DNA from: Sandaracinaceae bacterium
GTDB taxonomy: Bacteria; Myxococcota_A; Polyangia; Polyangiales; JADJQN01
Assembly (NCBI GenBank): GCA_016712745.1
Contig: JADJQN010000003.1
Span: forward strand, 434,001 to 498,000
Length of the DNA: 64,000 nt
Direction: 5' to 3'
The translations under genes and the position numbers were made by a program. Numbering within the stretch: position 1 is the first letter of the stretch; each line of letters opens with the position of its first letter. Positions 1-8,454 of this stretch are shown piece after piece. The notes under the pieces were generated by a model, which was given only the letters and a program-made list of their open reading frames with translations, was not told the DNA's origin and made no database searches.

Positions 1-944
1 TTCTCGCCACGCCAGAAGTCACGCGAAATCGCAAAACCGGGACCCGTGTAGCTCTCGGCAAAGACGTCGCCGAGCGCGTAGGTAACGATGATGGGCACCG
101 GGCCTCCACAGTCCGAGTGCGGCCACGCGGACGACGCCTGCGCCGCCGCGATGACAACGTTGCCCGGACGCGCGCACGAGTACTTGTTTGTGAAGTCACC
201 GCCGTAGCTCATGCCCGTAACGATCATCCCGCGCGTGTCGATGCAGAACTCGTTCGAGATCGTCGTGCGGATGTTGTCGACGAACTCAACATCCTTGCCG
301 CCGTTGCTCATCTCCCAGCCGGTAGCGCACCCACTGTTTGCGAGGCCTTGCGGATAAACGTAGACGCCACGCGCACCGAAGGCCGCTTCGACTCCGCCTC
401 GGTCGCGCATGGAGTACCAGTGGCTCATCGCGTCTCCGCCGCACCCGTGAAAGTTCATATGAAGCGGAACGGGCGTCATTGGATCGTAGTCAACGGGAAC
501 GTTTACGAGATAGCTGCGCGATTCCCCACGCACCGTCATTGTCATGGTGCGAAAGCCGCTTGCCTGTGCTGTGCCGCAACCTGGAGAGGGGAACGTGGTT
601 CCGCCCCCGTCAATCGTGACCGGACCCATGTCCACGCCAGGCGGACCCATGTCCACGCCAGGCGGACCCATGTCCACGCCAGGCGGCCCCATGTCGAGCG
701 CAGAAGTTCCCATGTCCGTTGCGCCGGAGTCGGTTCCAATGGCTGCATCGATGCGTGCGCCGGCGTCGTGGCCCAGTGTTGCATCCATCGAAACGCCGCT
801 GTCGATCGGGATGCCCGCGTCGATACGGCCGCCAGCATCACGTGCGGCGATCACATGCCCGCTCAAGCTCGAAGGAGCGCATGCGCCCACGAGTAGCAAG
901 CTCACCACACATCCCCCGCGCAGCATCCCTCGTCGTTGCGTCAT
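1..944 (-). CDS. Secreted PHB-depolymerase/feruloyl-esterase-like lipoprotein (partial, 3' end outside window)
   Basis: The minus-strand frame stays open to the window edge, so the C-terminus is missing. It starts at the ATG at 944 (MTQRRGMLRGG) with a hydrophobic stretch ending in a lipobox, LLLVGAC, so export and lipidation are likely. A linker rich in Asp-Ala-Gly follows, including GVDMGPP repeats encoded by perfect 21-bp tandem repeats. The catalytic part begins around residue 130. VPLHMNFHGCGG resembles the oxyanion-hole segment, and IVTGMSYGGDFTNKYSC carries a G-x-S-x-G nucleophile elbow of the extracellular PHB depolymerase/feruloyl esterase (LpqC-like) alpha/beta-hydrolases. The Asp and His of the triad should lie at or beyond the window edge. 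The substrate cannot be told. An acetylxylan or feruloyl esterase is as likely as a polyester depolymerase. Confidence 0.75.
   Translation of the reverse strand, partial: MTQRRGMLRGGCVVSLLLVGACAPSSLSGHVIAARDAGGRIDAGIPIDSGVSMDATLGHDAGARIDAAIGTDSGATDMGTSALDMGPPGVDMGPPGVDMGPPGVDMGPVTIDGGGTTFPSPGCGTAQASGFRTMTMTVRGESRSYLVNVPVDYDPMTPVPLHMNFHGCGGDAMSHWYSMRDRGGVEAAFGARGVYVYPQGLANSGCATGWEMSNGGKDVEFVDNIRTTISNEFCIDTRGMIVTGMSYGGDFTNKYSCARPGNVVIAAAQASSAWPHSDCGGPVPIIVTYALGDVFAESYTGPGFAISRDFWRGE
621..683. repeat. Three perfect 21-bp tandem repeats in a lipoprotein linker
   Basis: The unit beginning cggacccatgtccacgcc occurs three times in tandem without change at 621-641, 642-662 and 663-683, with a degenerate fourth copy after it. 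It is in frame with the esterase-like gene and encodes GVDMGPP repeats in the linker behind the lipid anchor. Such a unit can expand or contract without a frameshift, changing only linker length. It is a coding minisatellite, not a CRISPR. Confidence 0.9.
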
Positions 945-964
945 GCAACTATGCTAACACGCGA

Positions 965-1957
965 TCAGCCGCCGATCAGGCTCATTCCGACGTCACGATG
1001 ATCGAGGCGCTGCGGATCGAGAAAGTGGTGAGTATCGTCTTTGGCTGCCAACGCATCATGGATGGCCCAACTTACCTGGCGATCTTCGTCGCCGCGACGC
1101 ATCGCATCACACAGTGACACACCCCGCGTCGTCGCGAAACAACTGCGCAAATTGCCATTGACAGTGACGCGCACGCGATTGCAGCTATCGCAAAATGACT
1201 CGGTCATCGCGGTGATGAAGCCGACGCGTCGTCGGGCATCGCCGATTTTCGTCATGTACCGTGCGGGCCCTGCTCCCGCGACACCCACCCGTGCACCCTC
1301 AACAAGACCGCCGAGCGTATGAACCATCTCGGCCATAGGCACATGGTGCTTGCCCACCAAGGCTGAGCCTTCGCCGATCGGCATAAGCTCAATGAAACGG
1401 GGCGTAGCTCCCAGCGCCCACGCGCGCTCGACAATTTCGACTAACTGTTGATCGTTCTCTCCGCGCAAAACCACCGCGTTCAACTTCACCTCGAGGCCGA
1501 CGTCGAGCGCTGCATCTAAGCCCCGCAACACTTGCGCAAGTTCTCCGCCGCGCGTCATACGGGCGAATGTCGATGCATCGAACGAATCGATCGAAATATT
1601 GACCCCGTGAAGCCCCGCGTCGCGGAGAGGCTTTGCAAGAGTCGCAAGCCGCGTCGCATTGGTCGTCATCACGAGCTCGTCCACATTGGCAAGCTCGCTC
1701 ACGCGCGCAACTATTTCGACGACATCTTTTCGCACCAACGGCTCCCCGCCGGTGAAGCGCACCCGACGAATGCCGCTCTGCGCAAATAGCCGCACGAGGC
1801 GCACAACTTCGTCCGTCGACAAGAGCTCTGCGCGCATCGCGTGATCGTCCTCGCCGCCTGGCGGCATACAGTAGACACACGCGAGGTCGCAACGATCTGT
1901 AAGAGAGAGGCGCAGGTAGGAATAGCTGCGGCCCTGCGTGTCGCGTAGCCGCGGCAT
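965..1957 (-). CDS. moaA: GTP 3',8-cyclase MoaA (molybdenum cofactor biosynthesis)
   Basis: Radical-SAM enzyme that, with MoaC, turns GTP into cyclic pyranopterin monophosphate, the first step of molybdopterin synthesis in the cytoplasm. The N-terminal cluster motif CDLACVYC (C-x3-C-x2-C) binds the SAM [4Fe-4S] cluster. RFTGGEPLVRKD is the usual GGEP motif. CDSCNRVRVTVNGNLRSC near the C-terminus supplies the second, substrate-binding cluster (C-x2-C-x13-C). The protein ends in Gly-Gly, as MoaA does. The frame is open upstream to 2044. I chose the ATG at 1957 (MPRLRDTQ) because it gives the family's usual length, about 330 residues, and a normal lead into the YLRLSLTDRC motif. ATG 1984 and GTG 2044 are alternatives. 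No other moa/moe gene is nearby. It is divergent from the transporter gene. Confidence 0.95.
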   Translation of the reverse strand: MPRLRDTQGRSYSYLRLSLTDRCDLACVYCMPPGGEDDHAMRAELLSTDEVVRLVRLFAQSGIRRVRFTGGEPLVRKDVVEIVARVSELANVDELVMTTNATRLATLAKPLRDAGLHGVNISIDSFDASTFARMTRGGELAQVLRGLDAALDVGLEVKLNAVVLRGENDQQLVEIVERAWALGATPRFIELMPIGEGSALVGKHHVPMAEMVHTLGGLVEGARVGVAGAGPARYMTKIGDARRRVGFITAMTESFCDSCNRVRVTVNGNLRSCFATTRGVSLCDAMRRGDEDRQVSWAIHDALAAKDDTHHFLDPQRLDHRDVGMSLIGG

Positions 1958-2144
1958 CCCTGCTGCACCGAAATCGGCCGGCATAGCCGCGACCGCATGC
2001 GGCGCCCGCAAAATCGAACTAGCAACGATGGGCAGGTGCCGCACGTGTTAGTTGTCATGTGTGGGGCCGTCTTCGTCAAGGCACAGAGCCGTCACCCGCG
2101 CGCGGTGACATGCCTAAGCACGCGTGATAAGCCTTGCCCCGCTC

Positions 2145-3524
2145 ATGTCAGAAGGCCTGCAAAACGTATTGGCTATCGGCACTTTGCTTGCCGTCATCGC
2201 GCTCGTGTTGGCGCGATTGCCGAAGGTCGACGTTGGACATTCAAAAGAGTTTACGCGTCGACGTTTTTTGAACTGGTTTCCGCTCGGCCTGACCTATTCG
2301 TTCCTATACATGGGTCGCTACAACCTGACGGTCGCCAAGAACGCGCTCGGCGATTTGATGACCATCGAAGACTTCGGTCACATCACGGCTGCGGGTTCCA
2401 TCGTCTATGGCGTCGCGTTTGTCATCAACGGTCCGCTTGCGGATCGCATCGGCGGACGCCGCACCACGTTGATCGCCGCCGCAGGCGCTGCCATCGCCAA
2501 CTTGCTCATGGGCGCAGTGCTGCTCTTCAAACACACGAGCAACCTCGGCCTCACGTACATGATTTTGTATTCGCTCAACATGTACTTTCAGAGCTTCGGT
2601 GCGGTCTCGATCGTCAAGGTCAACGCCCATTGGTTTCACCTTCGCGAGCGCGGCTCGTTTGGCGGCATCTTCGGCATTCTGATTTCCCTCGGCATCTACT
2701 TCGCCTTCGACTGGGGCAAGATGATCGTCACTGCCTTCCCGGTGGAATGGGTCTTCTTTATCCCTGCCGCGATTCTTCTCGTCTTCTTCGTCATCGATTA
2801 TTTCCTTGTCCACGACACGCCCAGCGAAACGGGTCATCCCGACTTCGACACCGCCGACGCGACATGGGGCGGCGACGGCCCGCGCCTTAGCGTGTGGGTG
2901 ATCGGCAAAATGATGCTGACCAACCGCACCATTCTCACCATCGCTGCCATCGAGTTCTGCAGCGGCTTCGTGCGCAAATCCATGATGGATTGGTACAGCG
3001 TTTATGCGACCAAGACCGGCATCGCCGACACACTCCTCCCGGCGCACTGGGGCCTCGTGCAATGCATCGCTGGAATTCTCGGCGGTGTACTCGCCGGTTT
3101 GATTTCCGACCGCGTGTTTGGCGCGCGCCGGGGCCCGGTTGCGGTGATGCTCTACGGCGTGATGTTCGCAGGCTCGATCGCTGCGTTCTTCGCGCTTGGC
3201 TATGGCGCGCTTGGCTGGATCGTAGTCGTGATGATGCTCAGTGTGATCGGCGTGCACGGCATGCTCTCGGGCACGGCTAGCATGGACTTTGGTGGCAAGA
3301 AGAACGTGGGCGTCGCTGTGGGTTTGATCGACGGATTTGTTTATCTCGGCGTCGGAGCGCAAGCGCTTTTCTTGGGTAATGTATTGCCCGACGGCGCTGC
3401 GGCCGCGAACCCGCTCAACTGGAAAGCCTGGCCTCTTGCGATGGCACCGGTCGCGTTAGTTGGCTTCTTGCTTGCGACGCGGTTGTGGAACGCGCGTCCG
3501 CAAAATAATTCAGCGGCGCACTGA
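2145..3524 (+). CDS. MFS organophosphate:phosphate antiporter-like transporter (OPA family)
   Basis: Integral inner-membrane protein with about twelve hydrophobic segments. The segment FLYMGRYNLTVAKNAL matches the strongly conserved Y-x-G/C-R-x-N motif of the OPA family (GlpT, UhpT, PgtP), which exchanges phosphorylated C3/C6 compounds for phosphate. LADRIGGRRTT is the MFS loop 2-3 motif, and ISDRVFGARRGP is its repeat in the second half. This suggests import of a phosphorylated three- or six-carbon compound such as glycerol 3-phosphate, phosphoglycerate or a hexose phosphate. The exact substrate cannot be read. The frame is open from a GTG at 2124; the ATG at 2145 (MSEGLQNV) is preferred. 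No strong Shine-Dalgarno is visible. The gene stands alone, divergent from moaA. Confidence 0.85.
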   Translation: MSEGLQNVLAIGTLLAVIALVLARLPKVDVGHSKEFTRRRFLNWFPLGLTYSFLYMGRYNLTVAKNALGDLMTIEDFGHITAAGSIVYGVAFVINGPLADRIGGRRTTLIAAAGAAIANLLMGAVLLFKHTSNLGLTYMILYSLNMYFQSFGAVSIVKVNAHWFHLRERGSFGGIFGILISLGIYFAFDWGKMIVTAFPVEWVFFIPAAILLVFFVIDYFLVHDTPSETGHPDFDTADATWGGDGPRLSVWVIGKMMLTNRTILTIAAIEFCSGFVRKSMMDWYSVYATKTGIADTLLPAHWGLVQCIAGILGGVLAGLISDRVFGARRGPVAVMLYGVMFAGSIAAFFALGYGALGWIVVVMMLSVIGVHGMLSGTASMDFGGKKNVGVAVGLIDGFVYLGVGAQALFLGNVLPDGAAAANPLNWKAWPLAMAPVALVGFLLATRLWNARPQNNSAAH

Positions 3525-3869
3525 GCGAAGGCTGGCTCGCTGCCAGATGCTGTTGTAACGCTCGGTCGCACGGGAGGCGGCGTTCCGCCTGCGTGACGCG
3601 CTTCTCGGTGCGGCCGCGAACGATCTTCGCGCGCCTGATGCCGCCTGCGCGCGGTTTCCAGACGCGGAGCACGAATACGCGCTGCCTCTTCGCGGTGAGC
3701 TTGTGTTTGCGGACGGTGCGCTTGCGCTACCCGGGCCTTCGCATTTCATGACGGCGAGAGCATGTTCTCGAGTGCTTCACTCGGGAAAGTCGGAAATAAC
3801 TTCTTGACGCAGAGCAGCAGCGGCGCTAGGCGCAATACACGGTCTTTTTCTGACCCGAAGGAGCTTCAT
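3525..3869. other. Intergenic stretch with a possible gene remnant
   Basis: This 345-bp gap lies between the transporter and the peroxiredoxin gene. I see no complete gene in it. One plus-strand frame without an ATG, running from the stop near 3557 to the stop near 3806, reads with natural composition (for example EYALPLRGELVFADGALALP) and could be a decayed gene end. Nothing in it is recognisable. The last 20 bases hold the peroxiredoxin ribosome binding site. Confidence 0.3.
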
Positions 3870-4508
3870 ATGGGTTTGCATATCGGAAGTATTGCCCCGG
3901 ACTTTAGTCAAGAATCGTCTGAGAGGGTTATCAACTTTCATGAGTGGCTGGGCGGTAAGTGGGCCGTTCTCTTCTCGCATCCCAAGGATTTCACCCCGGT
4001 TTGCACAACCGAACTTGGAGCGGTCTCGAAGCTCAAGGGCGAGTTTGATAAGCGCGGCGTCAAAGCTATCGCACTCAGCGTGGACGGCGTCGAGGACCAC
4101 CACAAGTGGATCAAAGACATCGAGGAAACGCAGAACACGAAGCAGAACTTCCCGATCCTCGCCGACGGCGATCGAAAAGTCGCCAAGCTCTACGACATGA
4201 TTCATCCCGAAGCGAACGACACGCTCACCGTGCGTTCGGTCTTTATCATCGACGGCAACAAGAAGATCCGCACCACCCTCACCTACCCCGCGAGCACGGG
4301 CCGCAACTTCGATGAGATCCTGCGCGTGATCGATTCACTTCAGCTCACGGACAACTTCAAGGTCGCAACTCCGGCCAACTGGAAAGACGGCGACGACGTC
4401 GTAATCATCACGGCGCTGCAAGATCCCGAGGAGTTGAAGGCGCGCTTCCCCAAGGGATTCCGCGCCCTGAAGCCCTACCTTCGCCTGACGCCGCAGCCGA
4501 ACAAGTAG
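3870..4508 (+). CDS. 1-Cys peroxiredoxin, Prx6 type
   Basis: Thiol peroxidase of the AhpC/TSA superfamily that reduces hydrogen peroxide and organic or lipid hydroperoxides in the cytosol. The active-site loop HPKDFTPVCTTE carries the peroxidatic Cys at residue 45. The protein contains no other Cys, so it is the 1-Cys type and needs an outside thiol such as glutathione or thioredoxin for recycling. TYPASTGRNFDEILRVIDSLQ and the C-terminal arm, ending FRALKPYLRLTPQPNK, are typical of the Prx6 branch. The length of 212 residues is normal. The start is fixed by the ribosome binding site aaggag seven bases before the ATG at 3870; the reading frame continues 36 codons upstream without signal. Single gene, followed by hairpins at 4509-4560. 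Confidence 0.93.
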   Translation: MGLHIGSIAPDFSQESSERVINFHEWLGGKWAVLFSHPKDFTPVCTTELGAVSKLKGEFDKRGVKAIALSVDGVEDHHKWIKDIEETQNTKQNFPILADGDRKVAKLYDMIHPEANDTLTVRSVFIIDGNKKIRTTLTYPASTGRNFDEILRVIDSLQLTDNFKVATPANWKDGDDVVIITALQDPEELKARFPKGFRALKPYLRLTPQPNK

Positions 4509-4556
4509 CCTGCTGAGCAGGCGAGTGATCGCGTGAGCTCGTTTCGCGCGATCGCT
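4509..4556 (+). terminator. Possible hairpin termination region after the peroxiredoxin gene
   Basis: Two inverted repeats follow the stop codon directly: gcctgctgagcaggc, then gcgagtgatcgcg facing cgcgcgatcgctcg about 12 bases later. There is no run of T after either stem, so classical intrinsic termination is uncertain. Confidence 0.4.
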
Positions 4557-4610
4557 CGGTGCCCAGCTTTAACTTGCTCCCGCACCTGAACCGCTCTTAG
4601 ATGGAGATCT

Positions 4611-5441
4611 ATGGCGCCGTCCGCAAAGGCTCTGAAACTCAAGCTTGACGAGCTGTTGCGCCAGTTCGAGCAGCTCGACTTTGGTATGCGTGATGGGCGG
4701 GTCGTAACAGCAGATGAAGTTCGCGCGCTGCAGAGCGATGGCATGCGTGCAGCAGAGTCCGCGTTAGCCGCCCTCGGCAGAGCTGCAGCTGAAAAGTGGA
4801 TTCGCGACTCTCTGACGCATCGCGTCCCCAAGAGCATCAACGTCGCGCGCCTGCGCGATTTTGTCGCCACGATTTCCGAGCTGCAACTCGAGCCGGTTCC
4901 CGCCGCGCCGGTATCGGTGGCCATGCAGCAGCAAATTGCGCAGCTGCAAAAACTCGCGGCGTCTAGCCCCGATCGACACGTTCTGAATCGTCGCGCGTCG
5001 CCTGCGCAGGTGCGCGCGCGCGAGGCGGAGCTCGGCGTGAGCCTGCCCGACGATCTCAGGGCGCTTTACGAGTTCGCCGACGGCTTTGCACTTTTTTGCG
5101 ATGGTTCGTCAGCCGATGCGCAAGAGTCGCCCTTCCGGTTGCTGCCGTTGCTCGAGCTGCAATACGCCAGCGACGATGACGATCCCTCTGAACCAATCGC
5201 GCAAGGCGGCTCCACGGAGGACTTGATTCATCACCCGCAACGCGTGCGCGTATTCGATCTGGGCAATGGGGATTACCTTTCGTGCTTACACACAGCTCGG
5301 CTCACGATTTGGATCGATGAGCACGTCGACGGCCCTACAGGCATAGTCGCACGAAGTCTTGCTGTGCTTCTGGAGACGGCTCTGTCGAGCGATCGGATTG
5401 ATTCGCTGACCGGCCGCTGGACGCGGGCGTTTTATGCGTAA
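4611..5441 (+). CDS. SMI1/KNR4 (SUKH superfamily)-like protein
   Basis: A cytoplasmic protein of 276 residues without signal peptide. Residues 1-120 are largely helical and unrecognised. The second half begins ASPAQVRAREAELGVSLPDDLRALYEFADGFALF, which follows the pattern of SMI1/KNR4 domains (E-x2-LG-x2-LP-x5-L-x3-N/DG). It ends in a plausible strand-helix segment (VRVFDLGNGDYLSCL). SUKH proteins serve as immunity proteins against contact-dependent and secreted toxins, but many are stand-alone with unknown roles. No toxin gene is adjacent here, so an immunity role is only a possibility. An upstream in-frame start at 4602 would add three residues. The gene is convergent with the GT-C-like gene across a cluster of hairpins. 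Confidence 0.65.
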   Translation: MAPSAKALKLKLDELLRQFEQLDFGMRDGRVVTADEVRALQSDGMRAAESALAALGRAAAEKWIRDSLTHRVPKSINVARLRDFVATISELQLEPVPAAPVSVAMQQQIAQLQKLAASSPDRHVLNRRASPAQVRAREAELGVSLPDDLRALYEFADGFALFCDGSSADAQESPFRLLPLLELQYASDDDDPSEPIAQGGSTEDLIHHPQRVRVFDLGNGDYLSCLHTARLTIWIDEHVDGPTGIVARSLAVLLETALSSDRIDSLTGRWTRAFYA

Positions 5442-5449
5442 CCGCGTTT

Positions 5450-5517
5450 AAAGGGGACGTTCCCCTTTTTTTAAAGGGGACGTTCCCCTTTTTCGATTAA
5501 TGGGGAACGTCCCCATT
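5450..5517. repeat. Cluster of three near-identical GGGGA(CGT)TCCCC hairpins, probable bidirectional terminator or REP-like array
   Basis: Two identical 8-bp hairpins with a three-base loop (aaagggga-cgt-tcccctt and one more t) lie at 5450-5468 and 5473-5491, each followed by T residues. A third, aatgggga-acg-tccccatt, lies at 5499-5517. They sit between the convergent SMI1/KNR4-like and GT-C-like genes, where a bidirectional terminator is expected. Near-identical tandem copies also resemble REP-type repeats. The third hairpin lies inside the last codons of the GT-C-like gene. Confidence 0.8.
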
Positions 5518-6981
5518 TATTTGGGAGAGGCGGTTTAGGCGGCGCTGAAGTTGGCTGTCGCTCGGGGCGAGCTCGCGGGCACGCCTCACGCGTTGTTCGA
5601 CGGTGGCGAGGTCTCCCGCAGCGGCTGCCGCTTCGGCAACGCGAAGCTCCCACCATGCAGGCGCGCGCAAACTATGAAGTTCATGGCGCGTGACCAGAGC
5701 GAGCGTCGCGACAAGCAGTGCGCCGCATAGGACACGGCGCGTGCGCACGCGCTCGGTCGTATATGCGCGAACAAGGCCATACCCCCCGAGCAGCACTAGC
5801 GGTAAGCCCATGGGCAGTCGGTAACGACTGCTTGGATGAAAGAGAACGGTCGTCGCGAGCGTGCCGACGATGAAGGGTAGAAAGACCCAGAGGCTGTTTG
5901 CGCCGTGTGTACGCGCGAGGAAGAACGCGCCGAGTACTCCAAAGAGCACGAGGCACGCGAACGATAGCGGGAGCAGGTAGAGCGACTTCACCTCCGTCCG
6001 TTCGCCGTAAAAGCCGTAGTCAAACGTTGTCTCCTGATCAGAGAGCGTGCTGAGAATCTTGGCGGGCGCACTGCGGAGAATGCCGCTGACGTTCAAATCA
6101 GTGAGGCGAGTGGTAGTTGTGGATTCGTGCCCTCGATGAGCCAAGCGGTCGCGCGCTTGCTCAACGACGTCCCACGCACTTACATCGCCGTCTGCATTTG
6201 CACTGAGCGCCGCAAGGTCGCCATGCCACTGCTCACCAACGTTCGCCGCTGCCGCAGCGGTATGCGACACGAAGATAACCGGCACAAAGAAACCGGTGTG
6301 CGTATAGTTCCACGCTCCATTGGCGCACAAGAGCAGAGCAAAGCCCGCGGCAAAGGATGCGCCGCGTTGAACGTGTATGCGGGCCGACTCACGCGGCGAG
6401 CCCCATGGAAGAAACGCGCACACGACGCTCGCACACCCGGAAAAAAGCAAGCTCGCACGCGCAAGCACGGCCAAGGCCAAGAGCGCCCCGGCGGCAAGCG
6501 ATGACTTGGCCTCGCCGCGTAGGCGCACCGCGTCGGACGTCGAGAGAAGTAGGGAGATGAGCGCGAGCGACAAGCCAAGCGTCTCTGACAGAACCTTCGT
6601 TTCATAAAACGAGAATAGTCCGTACCCAAAATACAGCGAGGCGGCGGCCAACGCTTCGCGTGTTCCGAACATCCGCAGCGCAATGCGGTGAACCATGAAC
6701 ACGTTCGCAAACCCCAGCGCGAGTTGGGCAACGACCACGTAAACAAACTCGCCAATGGGGAATAGGGCTAGGAAGTAGCCATAGAGAGGGCTGAAGGCGA
6801 GGAGCGTGGCATCTCCGAAGACGCCAGCTCGTACGGCCTGCGCTTGGGCGTCGTAAACTGCGGAGTCAAAGATCGGCCCGTACAAGAACGGCAACGCTGC
6901 GTATTCGAAAAAGTACGCGACTTTGTACACGGCAACGAGTCCGATGAGATAGTGAAGCACTCGCTGACGTACCGCGGGCAT
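5497..6981 (-). CDS. Polytopic membrane protein resembling GT-C glycosyltransferases (PMT/ArnT-like)
   Basis: 494 residues with roughly nine to eleven hydrophobic segments through residue 430. A first periplasmic loop containing PIFDSAVYDAQA resembles the Asp-containing loop of polyprenyl-phosphate-sugar transferases. Asp in that loop and a later Arg-rich loop (HPSSRYRLPMGLPLVLL) are typical of GT-C enzymes, which move sugars from lipid carriers in the inner membrane. The C-terminal 60 residues look like one or two TPR helices (AAAAGDLATVEQRVRRARELAPSD). The protein ends in residues encoded by a member of the GGGGA/TCCCC hairpin cluster, so its natural C-terminus may have been replaced. Four bases separate it from the upstream O-methyltransferase, so the two are probably cotranscribed. 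The substrate is unknown. Confidence 0.65.
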   Translation of the reverse strand: MPAVRQRVLHYLIGLVAVYKVAYFFEYAALPFLYGPIFDSAVYDAQAQAVRAGVFGDATLLAFSPLYGYFLALFPIGEFVYVVVAQLALGFANVFMVHRIALRMFGTREALAAASLYFGYGLFSFYETKVLSETLGLSLALISLLLSTSDAVRLRGEAKSSLAAGALLALAVLARASLLFSGCASVVCAFLPWGSPRESARIHVQRGASFAAGFALLLCANGAWNYTHTGFFVPVIFVSHTAAAAANVGEQWHGDLAALSANADGDVSAWDVVEQARDRLAHRGHESTTTTRLTDLNVSGILRSAPAKILSTLSDQETTFDYGFYGERTEVKSLYLLPLSFACLVLFGVLGAFFLARTHGANSLWVFLPFIVGTLATTVLFHPSSRYRLPMGLPLVLLGGYGLVRAYTTERVRTRRVLCGALLVATLALVTRHELHSLRAPAWWELRVAEAAAAAGDLATVEQRVRRARELAPSDSQLQRRLNRLSQINGDVPH

Positions 6982-6985
6982 GGTC

Positions 6986-7639
6986 TTAGCGCCGCACGCC
7001 TACGAGCAAGCCATCGGGCGTTGGAATGCATGCGGTGTCGAAGTGTTGCGCGGTCTCTTCGTGAAAACGCCGCACGCTCGCCGCTTCATCGTCGCTGTCG
7101 AGCAAACGTCCGAAGAGATAAACGTTGTCGGCGATCAACACGCCGCCCGGCCGTAAATGGGCCCTCGCCCAACGTCCGTAGTGCTCGTATCCGCCCTTGT
7201 CCGCGTCAAGGAAGACGAGATCGAACGGCCCTTTCGATTCGACGGAAGGCAAGGTCGTCGCCGCGAAGCCGTCGATGACCGTGACTTTGTCTGAAAGCCC
7301 AGCTTGCTTAAGGTTTGTGCGCGCCACTTTCGCGTGCGCAGGATCTGCCTCTAAGGAGTACAGGTGACCGTCGGCTGCAAGCGCGCGCGCGATGCGTACG
7401 GCGGAGTAGCCGGCCAGGGTTCCGACTTCGACCGCGACGCGCGCTCGCATGAAACGCACAAACCACTCGAGAAAGCCCGCTTCTGCATGGCCGAGCTGAA
7501 TCGCGGGAAGGCCAGTCTTTTCGGGGCTGAGGTACACAGCTTCGAGCGTTGCATCGTGAGCGGAATGCACGCGCTCAAGCCACGCCATGATCTCAGCTGT
7601 TGCGAAGCGCGCACCTGCGCGGGATTGAGTGTCGGCCAT
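6986..7639 (-). CDS. SAM-dependent O-methyltransferase (caffeoyl-CoA/MdmC type)
   Basis: Class I methyltransferase of 217 residues, soluble. Motif I is VEVGTLAGYSAVRIARAL (SAM binding), motif II is the acidic SLEADP. The metal- and substrate-binding segment is DLVFLDADKGGYEHYG, and GGVLIADNVYLFGRL corresponds to the D-N pair of cation-dependent O-methyltransferases. Substrates of this family range from catechols to macrolides and coenzyme A esters; none can be assigned here. The ATG at 7639 gives the usual length. Four bases separate its stop from the start of the GT-C-like gene, so they likely form a two-gene operon. It is divergent from the DUF3025-like gene. Confidence 0.92.
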   Translation of the reverse strand: MADTQSRAGARFATAEIMAWLERVHSAHDATLEAVYLSPEKTGLPAIQLGHAEAGFLEWFVRFMRARVAVEVGTLAGYSAVRIARALAADGHLYSLEADPAHAKVARTNLKQAGLSDKVTVIDGFAATTLPSVESKGPFDLVFLDADKGGYEHYGRWARAHLRPGGVLIADNVYLFGRLLDSDDEAASVRRFHEETAQHFDTACIPTPDGLLVGVRR

Positions 7640-7734
7640 GACAAACGATGCGCGGTAGCACGCGTCTTCGTCAATCGCCTCTTCACATCATGGTCAAAAT
7701 AGAAAGCTCGCGCTAACGTCTCGCGCGAGTCGAT

Positions 7735-8427
7735 GTGAAGGAACGCTCGCCGATTGCTTGGGATGTCGCGCGGCTATTGAACGCGCCGTGGACTGCTCAC
7801 GTGCGGGACATTCTCGCGCTCTACGCCGATTGTGACGATTGGCCGACGCTTGGCGATCACAACGCGCGACTTTCACACCTTGACCTTGCAAACGCCGACG
7901 GCGTGCCGCTGCGCTTTGAGTCGACCAGTCGTCGACGCACGCGCCGCAAAGCACCAGCCGTGGTCGACGTGCAAGCGACCTACGATGGGCACGTCGCGTA
8001 CAAAGGCATCGTACCTACGCGCGAACAAAGTGTTCATGACTTCTTCAACGTCGTGAGTTGGGCAGCGTTTCCCAAAACGAAGCAGCGCATCAACGCACTT
8101 CAGGTTAGTGCGCTTACGCGTCGCATCGGTGCGAACGCTGCGCGCGTCCCCAACGCGCGCTCACGCGAAGAAGACCTTCTGACCATGCTCGATGAGGGTG
8201 GGCTCATTCGCACATCGCGCTCTTTCATTCTCGGGCACGCAATCTTCGAGCACCTTTACACGCAACGCTCGGACGTTCGCGCGTTTGCGGTTCAACTCGA
8301 TGCGCAATCGAACGAGCGCACGGATGCCGACTCGATGGTCGCCGAAAAACTCAAGGACGGCATCTTTGCGCTGGATCCCGAGGGCCAAAAGGGCGTTTCG
8401 GTCTCGGCGACGACTCTACGCTGCTGA
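7735..8427 (+). CDS. DUF3025-like protein
   Basis: A soluble protein of 230 residues. The central stretch GIVPTREQSVHDFFNVVSWAAFPKTKQRIN matches the best conserved part of the DUF3025 family (V-P-T-R-x3-HDxFN-x2-W-x2-FP-x-T-K-x3-N), a proteobacterial family with no proven function. Later segments, ILGHAIFEHLYTQRSDVRAF and DGIFALDPEGQKGV, also fit that family's C-terminal part. The start is a GTG at 7735, which gives a normal length; there is no in-frame ATG close by. It is transcribed divergently from the methyltransferase gene and convergently with the HAD gene, so it is probably monocistronic. Confidence 0.8.
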   Translation: MKERSPIAWDVARLLNAPWTAHVRDILALYADCDDWPTLGDHNARLSHLDLANADGVPLRFESTSRRRTRRKAPAVVDVQATYDGHVAYKGIVPTREQSVHDFFNVVSWAAFPKTKQRINALQVSALTRRIGANAARVPNARSREEDLLTMLDEGGLIRTSRSFILGHAIFEHLYTQRSDVRAFAVQLDAQSNERTDADSMVAEKLKDGIFALDPEGQKGVSVSATTLRC

Positions 8428-8454
8428 GCCCGCGAGTGTCTCACCCTTGCCCGA

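Noticed and set aside
621..683. Regular 21-bp repeats as a possible CRISPR array
   Set aside because: No spacers; the units are directly adjacent and in frame with a lipoprotein linker.
2304..3362. 352-codon frame opposite the transporter gene
   Set aside because: His/Asp/Ala-rich shadow without hydrophobic segments; the plus frame is a clear MFS protein.
3510..3749. 79-codon minus-strand frame in the gap before the peroxiredoxin
   Set aside because: Ser/Arg/Ala-rich composition typical of a shadow; no ribosome binding site or recognisable motif.
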